Assembly: GCA_035235625.1 (NCBI GenBank)
Contig: CP141145.1
Coordinates: 24,926,563 to 24,990,562, forward strand
Reading direction: 5' to 3'
DNA: 64,000 nucleotides
DNA from: Saururus chinensis
Lineage: Eukaryota; Streptophyta; Magnoliopsida; Piperales; Saururaceae
A program made the position numbers and the translations under genes. A model generated the notes under the pieces. That model was not told the origin of the DNA. It did not search any database and was given only the letters and a program-made list of their open reading frames with translations. Below, one piece after another: positions 21,640 through 33,969 of the stretch (the stretch's first letter is position 1; each line of letters begins with the position of its first letter).

Positions 21640-21990
21640 TTACTTTAGGAAAAAGCGTATAAGAAGCTTTCTTGTTAGGAATTAGAAATAAAATAATTAA
21701 TGCAAGACAAAGTTTTTTTCATAAAATAAGATAATTATATATGAGATAGAAGGAGTATATAGGTCATCATATATAGTTACTTTATTTGGATGTTCAAAAG
21801 CCACAAAACATATACGATACTTGTAGTAAAAACATCCATGTATAACTACCACTACACATCTAAGTGTTGAATTTTTAAACAATAAAAACAAAAGTAAAAA
21901 TGGAGCTTTTTTGTAGTTGGCTCTAAAAATGTGCAACATCAAAACCCCCCCTCCACCCCCAACCAGGGATACAACTCGGATCACGTATAT
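21640..21990. repeat. Dispersed repeat, second copy at 30085-30400
   Basis: About 300 bp (Stowaway-like end GATAGAAGGAGTATAT, then CATCATATATAGTTACTTTATTTGGATG and the CTACCACTACACATCTAAG region) matches 30085-30400 at roughly 75-80% by eye in the same orientation. The second copy lies just beyond the 3' flank of P450 gene 2. Confidence 0.6.
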
Positions 21991-22420
21991 GGAAAGCCTG
22001 ACCCAACTTGACCCCTGGATTTCTAATTAATTGAACCTGAATAGCTTATGCAAGAGAAGTTTTGGCTTCAAATGATCTAACCGAATGTCTCCTTGAATAA
22101 AGTTATAAATTTTAAAATTTTGTATTTTTCTTTGACTTTTGATGGTAACTCTTAAAAAATTTGATGGGAATGAGATAAAACTAAATAATAATTTAAAATC
22201 TTCTATTTTTTATAGTTAAATTTATTTTAAAAATATTAGCAAATATTCTTTTATTAATTCTAGATGGGTTGTGTTTGTTGTATTCGAGTTGGGTTGGGTT
22301 ACTATTTCTTAAATGGTAATAGGTTATGGTTTGGTGAAACTAATTGATCTCTGTGGCACATTACGCACTACACACACAGAAATCTAATATATATTTTTCT
22401 TCGAATTTAAAAAAGAGATA

Positions 22421-22618
22421 CTCCTTCCGTCTTAAATTAATAGCTTTATTTGGCAAATAAGTTTGTTCAAGATTAATAGCTCTATTTTTGTGAAATTTAA
22501 ATATTTGGTACATAAAAAAGAGTAATAAGCTTATTTTTTATCTCTTAGATGAGAATTTTACTATTTAATAAAAAATATTATTTTGCCAACTGTAACTTTT
22601 AATATATGAAGGATGGAG
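22421..22618. mobile_element. Stowaway-like MITE
   Basis: CTCCTTCCGTCTTAAATTAA at the left and ...GAAGGATGGAG at the right are inverted ends of the Stowaway (Tc1/mariner) type, flanked by TA on both sides (22419-22420 and 22619-22620). About 198 bp, no coding capacity. Confidence 0.75.
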
Positions 22619-22763
22619 TATTTTGCTTTATAGTCACTTCAAAACAATACTATGTATTTTTTATTGAAACAAAAATCCTTTCTTCTTGTGGGGAGTGAAG
22701 AAGGCGTATTAAATAAAGCCAATATGTCTTTTCCTTGAAATCAAAAAGAGATGATTAGCTTTA

Positions 22764-23332
22764 GGGGTCGTTTGGGTACTGAATTAATTCAGTAACGATT
22801 CGATTCAGTAGCGATTCAATTCAGTAAATTCATCGCTAATTATGAATTACGTTTGGCTATAGAATTTGTTAAAATAAATTCAGATGTCACGTCAAACCCA
22901 GTCTTAAAACTTTAAACACATCTAACTCTCTCTTTCGAACTCGGATATGCACGTTCTTGGTACCATTACACTCTTAAATTCAAGCTCTATCAAACAAGAT
23001 CCCACAAGGGTAGGTAATTTTGAACTTTTAAAGTGGGCCCTACCTATATGACACGTTTTTCGAAGCTCAAATCGATATAAACAATAACCATTAAAAAATA
23101 ATAGAATCTATAATTTTTAAAACGGTGATTAGGAGACTGAATCGACTGAATCACCTCATGAGGTGATTCAGTGATTCAGGCTTGATTCAGGCTGAAACGG
23201 ACTGAATCTTACTACAGTGCTGAATTTTTAATTCAGCGCAGCTTCAATACACAAACATGATTCTAATAATTCAGTGCTGAATTGACACTGAATCGGCTGA
23301 ATCTTCTCACAATTCAGTACCCAAACAGCCCC
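22764..23332. mobile_element. Tourist-like (PIF/Harbinger) MITE
   Basis: Ends GGGGTCGTTTGGGTACTGAA and, on the complement, GGGGCTGTTTGGGTACTGAA are inverted repeats, and a TTA target duplication flanks both sides (22761-22763 and 23333-23335), the PIF hallmark. It is 569 bp. The interior carries many GATTCAG / CTGAATC words near both ends, possibly transposase-binding subterminal motifs. No transposase. Confidence 0.87.
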
Positions 23333-23335
23333 TTA

Positions 23336-25634
23336 GTCTTTTTTTTTCTTTTCTTGTGTCTGCAAAGAGAATTCAATTAAGCCACATTTTTATACCGTTT
23401 CAAAAAGAATTTACTAGCCAATTCTTCAAGTTGTTTGCACAGTTATATAGAGCCTCTGTGTAGTTTGCTAACTCACCCTTTAATGGCCGAGATTGCAGGC
23501 CTCACTTTAAATCTTCCCAGTCACAGTTGAGCGGCAAACTCGTCAAGTGGAACAACTCGCAAGAGAGCCCAAATTGGGCGACTCTACTCCCTCGCGTGCG
23601 ATTCACAACTTAATTATTTAGCAATGACTGAGGTTTACCGGGGCATCCTCTCTGTGGACGCCAATGTAGTGCATATATATGTGTTGATGCTGGGAAGATT
23701 TTATGAGGGTTCTTATGTAAGTTACATAATGTATTACATAGAATCTAAATCACCTATGACCTTATAACAATCGAAATTATACTATTGATTGACTCGTACC
23801 AATTTGATGCATAGGAGCCAATTAAAAAAATATGAAACAATAACTACATTAGGTCAAGGAAATTGAAACCCCTTTCAAAAATGCATTAAGTAGGCCTAAT
23901 CCATTGAGATGGTTTCATGTCTAAATAGGATTTAAAATTTTATATTTATTTTTTATTTAAAAAATAATAAAATAGTAATTTTTAATGAATATTTGACCCC
24001 AATAATCAAATTTTACAATATATTCAAGTTACATCTTATTATAAGGCCAAAAAAAATTCTTTTTAAGTTGAATGTAGTTAGAGCCCGTTAAGAGCCCGTG
24101 AACGGTTCATGACCGTCTGCCTTTAAATGGGTTGTGAGTAATCGGGCTTAACGGGCTTGGGCTATAAATAAACGGGCTCAGGCGGGACCGAGCCCGGCCC
24201 GATTACCAGCCCTATATGTAACCATGTTGCATGGTGGCTCAATTTTAGGGAGATTTTATGTTGGGCTCCCATATAACAAAATTCTAACAAGTATTACATA
24301 AATTACGACTTGGGATGCCACCGATTTCAGGCTTTGTCAAACCTAAATCTGATATTATTTAAGAAATAGTAAATTTGGATCCTATCTAGATAGTTATTTA
24401 GGTTGAACTTGGAAACCCAAATGCGGGTCAATCATGTCACGTTTTACTAAAATATAAATTTTAAAAAATTATATTTATAACCTTAATCGGGTAAGGTCGA
24501 GTTGAATTATTCAAAATCTAAACTCAGCCCGACCCGAATAATTGTTTAGATTAAATTTGAAACCCCAAACCCGACCCATTAAGGTCGGGTCGGGTCAAAT
24601 TTTACCATATACCCGATCCTAATGGTATCCCTAACCTAACCACAAAGTTTATTGTGATAAAAAATAAACTCCAATAAAAAAATCACAGGGCTTTGTTGTG
24701 GTCGAAACCGCGTGCACTTCCAATTAAAAAAACACATGCAGTTAGAATTTAATTTGAGAAAGAAAAAGACCACATGATAAATGCAGTGTATCATATTTGT
24801 TTGTGTGTATATATATAACAGTCAATGCATTCGTAAAATGATATTTACTAAAATAATAATACAAAGACAAAAATGAAACAACTACTTGCACCCATCTTAG
24901 ACGTCAATAAGAAAAGGGAATGGGGACCCATATAACATGGAAAAACTAGACAGTATGGGACGTGCGAAAAAGATAAAATATGGGTGAACAACAAAGGACA
25001 TGCACTCAAACATGCCAAATTGCGAAAAAGTAAAAAATAAAAAATCTGACGGGCACCAGAAGCCTTGGACATAGTATATAGTGGTCCTAGAATGGTATAT
25101 AGATGCTCAACATGATACATAACTACCGTGTGACCAGGTTAGACATCTATATACCGATATACCGTGCTAAGACACATGTACTGCGGTTACTGACTTTGAC
25201 CCGTCCAAAAATAAAATGATGCCGTGACACCAAATCATGTTTGTAAAGGACAGGTTGCAACTTGATATTTTCAATGTCATTCATCCAATGGGCACTATAA
25301 AATCTCACCGACCAAATGACTAACATTCTTAATATTCAGCAACTATCGATGTACTTGAAATCCAGTAAATTTGATTTTAAAATCCTGAACCGCTATCCCC
25401 TCGTGACGATTCTTCTAAACAATAGACTGTCTAGCACAGAAACCGAGGTCGTCTAGTGCCAAAAAATAAACAAGTTGTCTCAAATATTTGATTAAGTGAA
25501 TTGAAAAAGACGATATGATTGATTAGTGTGTGAACATAAGATTAATGTAAGGGTCGCAATCCATATTTGGTGAAACCCGTAATCTGGTTAATGAGAAGAT
25601 CATATAGACATGCTTGTGGATGTTAGTAATATAA
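23336..25634. other. Intergenic DNA with hAT-like remnants, no gene
   Basis: Two GGGC-rich pieces look like ends of hAT elements: 24080-24216 ends GGCCCGATTACCAGCCCTA, and 24310-24632 runs from GGGATGCCACC to GGTATCCCTA. Neither has a convincing target duplication. The rest has short open frames without domains. Confidence 0.4.
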
Positions 25635-25636
25635 TA

Positions 25637-25830
25637 CTCCCTCTGTCTAATATTAATAGTTTTATTTAAAATAATTATAATTTTAAATGGTAAAATCTAC
25701 ATAAGAGAAAGAAAAATAAGTTTATGATATCTCTTTTAAGTATCTAATCACTTAAATTTAATAAAATGAAACTTATAATATAGAACAAAAGTTTTTGTTA
25801 AATAGATCATTTAATTTAGGAGAGAGGGAG
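25637..25830. mobile_element. Stowaway-like MITE
   Basis: CTCCCTCTGTCTAATATTAA at the left and ...TAATTTAGGAGAGAGGGAG at the right, with TA on both sides (25635-25636, 25831-25832). 194 bp. Its relatives here are at 22421, 37847, 56469 and 57669. Confidence 0.87.
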
Positions 25831-25832
25831 TA

Positions 25833-27773
25833 TATATAATACAATATGGTGCTTTGGGAACTACCCATAGAAAAAAGAGAATAATCAGTACTACTAGCAA
25901 GTTTTATAACTATACTCCCTTCCGAATTTAATTTTATAAACCTACTAGTTATCTTCTTTTCTCTCCTCTTTTTCCTATGCCTAACCATGTGCTATGGCCA
26001 CATTTGATGTCTATGGCCAAGGGCTATGTTGGACTATAGGTTTAGTCCCATATGGTCCACTAAGATCAGCTTGGGTGAGCCAGAAGGGGTCAAAGGACAT
26101 TGGGGGTGGTCACTCCTCATAATTACTGCAATGTACACTTTTAATGAGACCCACTTCATACTAATACATAATTACTAAGCATGTGTTAAGAACTTGCATA
26201 TGCACCTTGTGTGCCCATGATTGAGAAGTTTACTTATGGTGGGACCTATGTAAATTTTTTAAGGGGTCAACCCTGTCGCATGCATGGGCATGTGCAAGGA
26301 CTCAAGTCTCCATAGATCAAATCCATTGTTGTAGACCCTCTAGAGACCCAATACAGAGTTTAGTGAGAAGGCTAGTTAAGCCTTGAGCCCGCTAAAGAAT
26401 ATTGCATAAAAAGGTGATTAGGAGAGCCCTAATAATTGGACTCTTAGTCATTAAGGAGCTTCCCACTCTCCCCCTCCCCCAACCCGCGCCCCCTTCTTCT
26501 TTGATGGAGGACATGTCTCCCAAGGCATGGGGTTGTCCTTCCACCGGATTCTCCTACTTCTCAAGGTTTTGGTGCTTAGAGTTATGTGTTACATATCCTA
26601 GGAAGAGAGGAAAGATGTGGTGGGCGGTACACAAAGGCTTAAGGCACTCCTACAACTTTGGAGTTTCTTATATGCAATTGGATTGAGGGCTCTCTACATA
26701 GGAAAATATATATTTAGGGTGTTAGTGAATGAAGAAAAACAGCATCCCTGTTATTGCGTCTTTCCCTTTGATTTTTCCTTGTTGTATTGTTAATCTCATG
26801 TAGAATTGATTATTGCTAATATATCAGTTGATATTTATTTGCATATCATGTGGAGTAAATCGATTAAAAAGGAATAAATTTTTTAAATCGTGTCACCACC
26901 GAACCCATGTCACTTCTGTTGCGCTGCCACTCTACAGGCTGTAGAAGCTTCAGCCGGCTGGCCGTGACCACTTCAGTGACAGCCATTACTGTAAAAGATG
27001 ATTTTTACAACTCTAAATGCAAATATGTTAGCGAAGGTTAAACCTCGAGGGTATTTTGTCAACAAATATAAGAATACATGTCATTATTGGCTATTTAAAA
27101 AACCTTATACTTAATGTTAGAAAAGTTTCCCTCCCTCAATTATCATTAGCTTTCTTATATAATTTATACCAAAAAAACATTTTCTCATAAAATCTGAAAG
27201 AATCACATGCACCAACTAATAGATCTTATCTAGAAGACCAGATAATTTCTACTGAATGTGATGTCATTAGATAATTACATACCTAGATATTCAACATTCT
27301 TAATGTCATTAGAGAATTACAAGCCTAGATAATTTTTTGGATCGGTAAATATGGGGCTAATCCCTTGTATTAAATTATCAAGAGAAGTACATGGGAAAAG
27401 TTATAAGCTTAATGTAGAGATAATGGAAGAGAATTCGTAAAGAATTTTGAAGTACAAGTCTAGATATTGAACATTCTTACTAGATCGCATTATCATAAAA
27501 GCAAGTGGTCATAGCAGCCAAATCGAGGTTTACTAACCTCACTGGCATGAGCAAATGGTCAATTTAAAAATTGTTTTCCTGACCTGATTCCATGTCCAAA
27601 ATCTATGACCATGGTACATAGAAGTTGGGTCAGGTAATGTTATGCCTCTATGCACTAAGTTAACTAGTTTTTTATTAATTTTCTCCAATGCATCTCGTGG
27701 CTAGAACAAAAAAAATTCAATTGCTATTGGCCATGAAGCTTCCTTCCACCATTGACGAAACTACGACTTGGCT
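25833..27773. other. Intergenic DNA upstream of P450 gene 2
   Basis: No gene supported. 26020-26700 is less AT-rich and has a featureless 94-codon frame (26402-26686). An upstream in-frame ATG at 27688 lies before the TATA box of gene 2 and is probably not used. Confidence 0.45.
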
Positions 27774-27780
27774 TATAAAT
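27774..27780 (+). promoter_or_regulatory. TATA box of P450 gene 2
   Basis: TATAAAT, 76 bp before the ATG at 27856, about the same placement as TATAAAG before gene 1. It argues against the earlier in-frame ATG at 27688 as the start. Confidence 0.65.
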
Positions 27781-27855
27781 TTTGAGTTTTTCAAAGCCTT
27801 TCCACATGCAGTGGGCACCAAACAAGGCACGAACAAAAGTTTCTCTGCAACATCC

Positions 27856-29684
27856 ATGGCTCGCCAAGAAGACTCCCTCCACACTCTCCTCTTTTCTTTC
27901 TTCCTTCCTTATCTACTCTTAGCACTGCTGCTATGGAAGTTATTCAAGCGCAAAAACAACGTCTCACTCCCACCAGGCCCGCGAGGTCTACCAGTTATCG
28001 GCAACCTCCACCAGCTGAGCGACCAGCCCCATCTCTCCCTCCACAGCTTTGCACAGAAATTTGGCCCCATCATGCACCTGCAACTCGGCCAGGTCCCAAT
28101 GATAATCATCTCATCAGCTGAGATGGCGAAGGAAGTGATGAAGACCCATGATCTTGCTCTTTCAAACCGACCCCAACTCTACTCTGCAAAACACTTCTGC
28201 TACAACTGGAGTGACATAACCTTCTCACCCTATGGTCTCTACTGGAGGCAAGTTAGGAAGATCTGCACAGTTGAGCTGTTCAGTTCAAAAAGAGTTCAGT
28301 CTTTCAGCCAACTTAGACATGAAGAGGTTGCTCGTTTAGTTCAACGAGTTGGATCATCATATCCTAAAACTGTGAATTTAAGTGAGAAACTTGGGCTCTA
28401 TACCAATGATGTTCTATGCAAGACCGCATTCGGGCGGATTTTTTCTGAAGGTGGCGAATACGAAAGACATGGATTTCATAGTATACTGGAGGAGTTACGA
28501 GTCTTGTTTGGGGGATTAAGCGTAGGGGATTGCTTCCCAGCCTTGGAATGGATCAACGTCATCACTGGGATGAAGCAAAGACTTCTCAGGACATTTAAGC
28601 GGTTCAATATGTTCCTTAATGAGTTGATTCAGGAACATCTTGATCCCAAGAGAGCAACTACTGAGAGAAAAGACTTGGTTGATATTTTGCTGGACATACA
28701 GAAGAATGGCAGCTTTGAGGTGCCCATCACCATGGATAGCGTGAAGGCCATAATTCTGGTTAGTCCAAATGAACATCTTTCTTTTGTGTTTTTTTATGAA
28801 TCTATGCAATCTATATTATCTATAGTGTGTGTATATTGTCTAGTTCCATTTATTTTTTTTAAATAAATTAAAATTAATTTATTTTAATTAAAATAGAATT
28901 ATTAATTAAGAAAGGAAATATAATGTATGTATATTTTTTATAGTATATAAATATATCCATAAATACTTGAGTATTATAGTATATGTTACATGTATAATGA
29001 AAAATTTTGAAATTTGAATTCTCCTTCAAGTAAGAGAAAAGCATTATTGATCCTTTTGCATCTTATCTGTTACAGGACATGGTCTCTGCTGGGACAGACA
29101 CATCATACATAACCCTGGACTGGGGGATGACAGAACTAATGTTAAATCCAAGAATACTTAAAAAGGCTCAAGCGGAAGTTAGAAGCGTAATGGGAGAAAG
29201 GGAATGGGTATTGGACAAAGATATACCCAACATGCCTTACCTGAAAGCTGTCATCAAAGAAATTCTCCGTCTACATCCTCCAGGCCCTCTTCTTCCACGA
29301 GAATGCAGCGAAGAAATTGAGATCAAAGGGTACAAAATTCCCCCCAAAACCAGGTTCTTCTTCAATTTATGGGACATAGGACGGGACCCAACTTGTTATA
29401 ATGACCCAGAGGTTTTTGCACCTGAGAGATTCATGGGTAATTCCGTTGACTATAAGGGACAGAATTTTGAGCTGATTCCCTTTGGAATGGGGAGGAGAAT
29501 GTGCCCAGGAATGACATTTGGAGAGGCGAGTGTGCAGATGACTCTTGCACAACTTCTTCATAGCTTTGATTGGGAGCTTCCAAGTGGAGTTGAGCCTAAA
29601 GATTTAGATATGACAGAGGTGTTTGGTCTCACGATGCGAAGGGTGTCTGATCTCATTGTGGTTGCTAAACCAAGAGTTGCTTAG
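27856..29684 (+). CDS. Cytochrome P450, CYP71 clan (gene 2), two exons
   Basis: An ER-anchored monooxygenase closely related to gene 1. Exons 27856-28758 and 29076-29684 join in phase 0 across a 317-bp GT-AG intron at the same position as in gene 1 (after KAIIL, before DM), giving 503 residues. Seen in order: membrane anchor LLFSFFLPYLLLALLLW (about 10-27), hinge LPPGPRGLP, helix-I SAGTDTS (about 305-311), ExxR as EILR (about 363-366), PERF (about 417-420) and haem loop PFGMGRRMCPG with Cys about 444. The catalytic set is complete. Differences from gene 1 in substrate-recognition regions (for example FCYNWSDITFSPYG against LTYNGADISVAPYG) suggest a different substrate range. Subfamily and substrate unknown. 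Confidence 0.93.
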
Positions 29685-30084
29685 AATATCTGTGGTTCGT
29701 TTTCGTCTACTTCAGCCAGGAGGGAGCCGCATTAGCATATGGTACACAGAAAGAGAAGATGTTCGTTCTTACATATACCAAGATATGGAATCTAGTCTTA
29801 GATGCAAAAAGGGCTGTTATGTAAGCTAATAAGTTATGGAAAATGATATTTTCACATCAAAAACACACCCTGTTGTCCATAAAAGTTAAGGAGATGTGTG
29901 ATACTTTTCAAAATACGAGGTACACATTACGCCTTAGCTGGTCACAGTTTTCACTCTATTACATTCACTTTACCAAGCTTTGTTCCATATTAATAATTTC
30001 ATTTATAGAAGGTGAGAAGCATCCTAGACCTAACCAACTCGTCACTTTTCAAGATTTAAAAGGTAAATTTTTTTTACTTTTTAC
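29685..30084 (+). other. 3' flank of P450 gene 2
   Basis: Contains the 3' UTR, similar in patches to that of gene 1 (3936-4280). Two short open frames here have no domains. Confidence 0.5.
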
Positions 30085-30400
30085 TTAGATTCTCATACTT
30101 CTACTTAGGAAGAAGTATATTAAAAGCTTTGTTTTGTGAATAGGATAATAAAAAATAAGATAATGAATGTAAGGCAATTTTTATAAAATGAGACAATTAA
30201 TATGAGATAGAGGGAGTAAATGTGTCGTCATATATAGTTATTTTACCTGGATGCTTGAAAACGCATAGCATATTACATGTGTCATGATACTAGTAATAAA
30301 TACATTCACATGAATAACTCCCACTACGCATCTAAGCATTGGATCTTTAAACAATTTTAAAAAGTTAAAAAGGAATTTTTTTTGGCAATTGGCTAGGAAA
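30085..30400. repeat. Dispersed repeat, copy of 21640-21945
   Basis: Begins with AGGAAGAAGTATATTAAAAGC, passes a Stowaway-like end (GAGATAGAGGGAGTAAA) and continues with CATATATAGTTATTTTACCTGG and CCCACTACGCATCTAAGC. Same orientation as the earlier copy. Confidence 0.6.
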
Positions 30401-31346
30401 AGGTGTTATCATTTGGGATTTTAAAATACAATCTATGGAGTTTAGAAATTGGAGTTAGTAGCTTAGGATTCGGAGCACGTATTTCATATTATAGCCTTAA
30501 TTAGTGATTATGGATTTTGCACACATATTTCGTAGTACATCGTTAATAAATGTATTGTTGGTTTTAAAACCACTTTCAAAATATAAGCTTACAATTAAAA
30601 AAAGCTCAACCCATGCATTTTCAATTATGACCCCTCCCCCCATTGGGGATTAGAAATGTATAACCTCCTCTCATAATATTCATCCTCCCACCTCTCATCT
30701 CCTCTTTTCTCCCTCAGTGGCCTCTTGCCCCGCCATCCTTCATGATCTCTTTCTCCTAGTAGCACAACTTCTAAGTATGGCAGGCCACCACAGTTGTCTA
30801 ACAATCTCTACTCCTCTATCGAATGAACTTATCATCCATTAAGGATTTTGCCGACTTAGCCAAATTATTGCGAATGCAGTGTCAAAGTCTAGACGACTGG
30901 TAGAGTATTGTCATGGAGGCGCCCAAGAAACCTACCGTGCAGCATCACGAATAGTTTGCTTCACTACCCCATAATAATATGTCACTAAAGTTTAAAGATT
31001 GTTGGCAGAGTCTAGGAAACCATGACCAAATTTCACATAGTGCCACTCGAGTCTGCTAATTGTCGCAGGCATATGTTGGACTGCCAATGATATCCATCTA
31101 ATTGTCATTGGCAGAAAGCCACTAGAGTCAGTCGAACTGTCGCATGAGTTCTCTGAACCCCCTAATCTACCATTCCACTACTAGAGTATTAAGGGCATAG
31201 AATCTATCGAATTGTTGTTGGAGTCCACTAAATTGTGGCAAAAGTCTGCCGCATCACCACCAGAGTCCCCTTAACTTCCCCCCACCAAAAGTTTACTCTT
31301 GTCCTCCTCCACGCTTCTAAGCATATGCATTATGAAATCGTCATTT
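30401..31346. other. Intergenic, no gene recognised
   Basis: 30640-31310 is less AT-rich and holds repeated words such as GTCTA/GAGTC and CACTAGAGT, but no open frame or domain stands out. Confidence 0.4.
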
Positions 31347-31740
31347 GAAAACTAGGGATTTTAGTGTAACATTCTTAAAATATGAGACCTCAAATGCATA
31401 ATTCTAGTACAGGTCCGACATCATGATTTTGAAATGTAATAATTTAAAATATAGAACACTATGTAAAGCTAATATGTGTTTTCCTAAAAAAAAATAACGT
31501 CCCTCTGTCCCATGATCAAGAGCGTTCATATTGGCACATAGTTTGAAAACTAAGGATTTTAGTGTACATTCTTAAATTTTGAGTTCTCAAATGCAGAATT
31601 CTAATGTCGGTTTAAAATCATGATTTTGCAATGCAACAGTATGAAATACAGATTACTATGTAAAGCCAATATGTGTTTTCCTAACAATAAAAAAGAGATA
31701 CTCCCCCTATCCCATGATCACTAGCATTATTATTGGCCAT
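31347..31740. repeat. Two-copy tandem repeat of about 198 bp
   Basis: GAAAACTAGGGATTTTAGTG at 31347 and GAAAACTAAGGATTTTAGTG at 31545 start two copies that stay alike through TATGTGTTTTCCTAA and CCCATGATCA. Identity is roughly 80% by eye. Confidence 0.8.
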
Positions 31741-32087
31741 GTTAAACAACTAGCAGTAAATAAAGAAGGGCAACTTGAGAGAAAATAACTATTGGCAGCA
31801 AGTATCAAATACTATAGAAAAATCAATCAACTACTCTTCATTTAACTACAATGTCTTTAGCCTAAAACACATATTAAGAGCTAGCATTGTGGCCTCTTGC
31901 AAATATGCATAAGAATTGAAATCCACTACCAAATTAAGCAATCACACAAAGTAAAGAAGATGAAGACAATTTTAATGTAGAAACCCAACTTAAGAAAATT
32001 AAATCATGGGCCAATCCCTTGGCCAATTAATCAATGTACTAAGAAGTTAAGAACTTATAAAGACTCAACCTTCATCTTTATATGTCC

Positions 32088-32095
32088 CTTCGTTA
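32088..32095. repeat. Target-site repeat, left of the gypsy element
   Basis: CTTCGTTA, repeated exactly at 37535-37542. Ty3/gypsy integration normally duplicates 5 bp (CGTTA); the extra CTT match may be chance. Confidence 0.8.
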
Positions 32096-32474
32096 TGTGC
32101 CTAATGCAGGCACGATCGATATCTAGGAGAATTACGCAGAGAAAGGGGAGAAGTAAGGAAGAAATGGGAGAAACTAGAATTCTGCAATTACATAACTGTG
32201 AAAATAGAGAGGATCGCCCTATATAGGGGACGACCAGTCCCTTAGGGAGTCGCGCCAACCCAACCCAAGGCCGGCCCAATTCCCTAGGAACGCATGCCGA
32301 TTAGTGGTTCGGCTAACCAGGGCCACTAACTGAACCAACCCAAATTACATCCAAATATCCATAATACTAACTACTACAATAGCAAATCGTCCAATGCAAC
32401 TATGAAAATAATAAAGTAAAGCCTAAGCACTAGTCATTCGCGAAACTAGTCGAGTCTGGTCATCATGCACAACA
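32096..32474 (-). repeat. 3' LTR of the gypsy element
   Basis: 379 bp with TGTG...AACA ends on the + strand (TGTT...CACA on the element's own strand). It carries an 8-bp insertion relative to the other LTR. Confidence 0.88.
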
Positions 32475-32499
32475 CTTCACCATGCTTCCGCTATTCGCC

Positions 32500-33910
32500 T
32501 TATCCGCAAGGCGACCAAGCTGGGAAACGAGCCAGAAAATCATCTTCAGGCATCCACGTGGCATCCTCAAGAGGCTGACCTTGCCAAGAAAGCAAGAGCT
32601 CAGTGACAATACACCCGGAGCGTCGAACCCGACGCTTCTGCAAGACAGCAACAAGGACAGGATCATCGGGCATAGTCGGCCCCAGCAGGGGAGGAGGAGG
32701 AGCGCCCACCGCCAAGGACGCATCACCCACAAAACAGTGCAAACGAGAGACATGAAACACCGGATGAACTAAAGAATCAGGAGGGAGAGTCAGGCAGTAG
32801 GCCACCGGTCCAACATGCTCCTTAACAGCATACGGACCATGGAAGCGGGGAGCAAGCTTGGAGTGCGCAGGCTGAAACAGAGAGGTCTGGCGCTGAGGAA
32901 GGACCGAGATAGACCAAATCACCAACAGTAAATTCCCGATCCGTATGACGACGATCATAAACCTGCTTCATCCTATTCTGAGCAGCCGACAAATTCTCTT
33001 TAAGCTGGCGTAAGACCTCATCACGCGTATGCAACATATAATCCACCTCGGCAATGGACGAACAATTGGGCACATAAGATAAGATAGTCGGCGGCGGACG
33101 ACCATAGAGCACCTCAAATGGGGTGAATCCAACGCGCGTGTGATATGCCGTATTATAAGACCACTCAGCCCAGGGAAGGAGCTGAAGCCATCGACGGGGC
33201 TGCATCATAGTGAAGCAGCGGAGATACTGCTCCAGGCAACGGTTAACTACCTCCATCTGTCCATCCGTCTGAGGATGATAAGCAGTGCTCATATGTAAAG
33301 AAGATCCATGCAACATGAGAAACTCCTGCCAGAATTGCGAGAGAAATATCCAGTCCCGGTCAAAGACAATCGTACGTGGCATACCATGCAGGCACGCCAC
33401 CTCACAAATAAAGAGCTCAGCAACAGTCTTAGTGGTGAAGGGATGGCCTAACGCGCAGAAATGAGCATACTTAGACAACCTGTCCACCACAACCATGATG
33501 ACGGACTTACCCTGTGCCACCGGCAATGCCTCCATGAAATCCATCGAAATGTCCTCCCAAACCTTCTCTGGAATAGGCAAGGGCTGTAACAACTCGGCTG
33601 GGGAGGTGGTCATGGCTTTAGCCCGCTGACAAACATCACAAGCAGCAACGTAATCATGGACGGCACGATGGACGCCCCGCCACAAGAAACTCTGGCTAAC
33701 CCTCTTATACGTACGGAAGGACCCCTTGTGACCAGCCACAGGAGTGTCATGGAAATGCGACATGATACGGCGGCAGAGATCAAAAACATCGAGAACCCAC
33801 AAGCGGTCCTTCCAGAAGAGAAGACCATCCCGCCACACAAAGAAAGGCCGGGCTGCTGGGTCGGCCTGAAGGGCGGTAATAACCTCCTGTGTCCATGAAT
33901 CCATACCATA
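32500..33910 (-). mobile_element. Integrase and chromodomain region of the gypsy element
   Basis: The zinc-binding HHCC finger (HDTPVAGHKG...CDVCQRAK), the catalytic core around SMDFMEALP and AYHPQTDGQ, and near 32530-32640 a chromodomain (LLSWQGQPLEDATWMPEDD) that in this group directs insertion toward marked chromatin. Part of a broken element. Confidence 0.85.
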
Positions 33911-33969
33911 GGACTGCTGGAGCTCCTCAATGAATGGGCAAGAAAGGGTGGAGAATGCGAAGCAGGAGC

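Noticed and set aside
24310-24632. Complete hAT element
   Set aside because: The ends resemble hAT (GGGATGCCACC, GGTATCCCTA) but the flanking 8-mers do not match, so it is kept only as a remnant.
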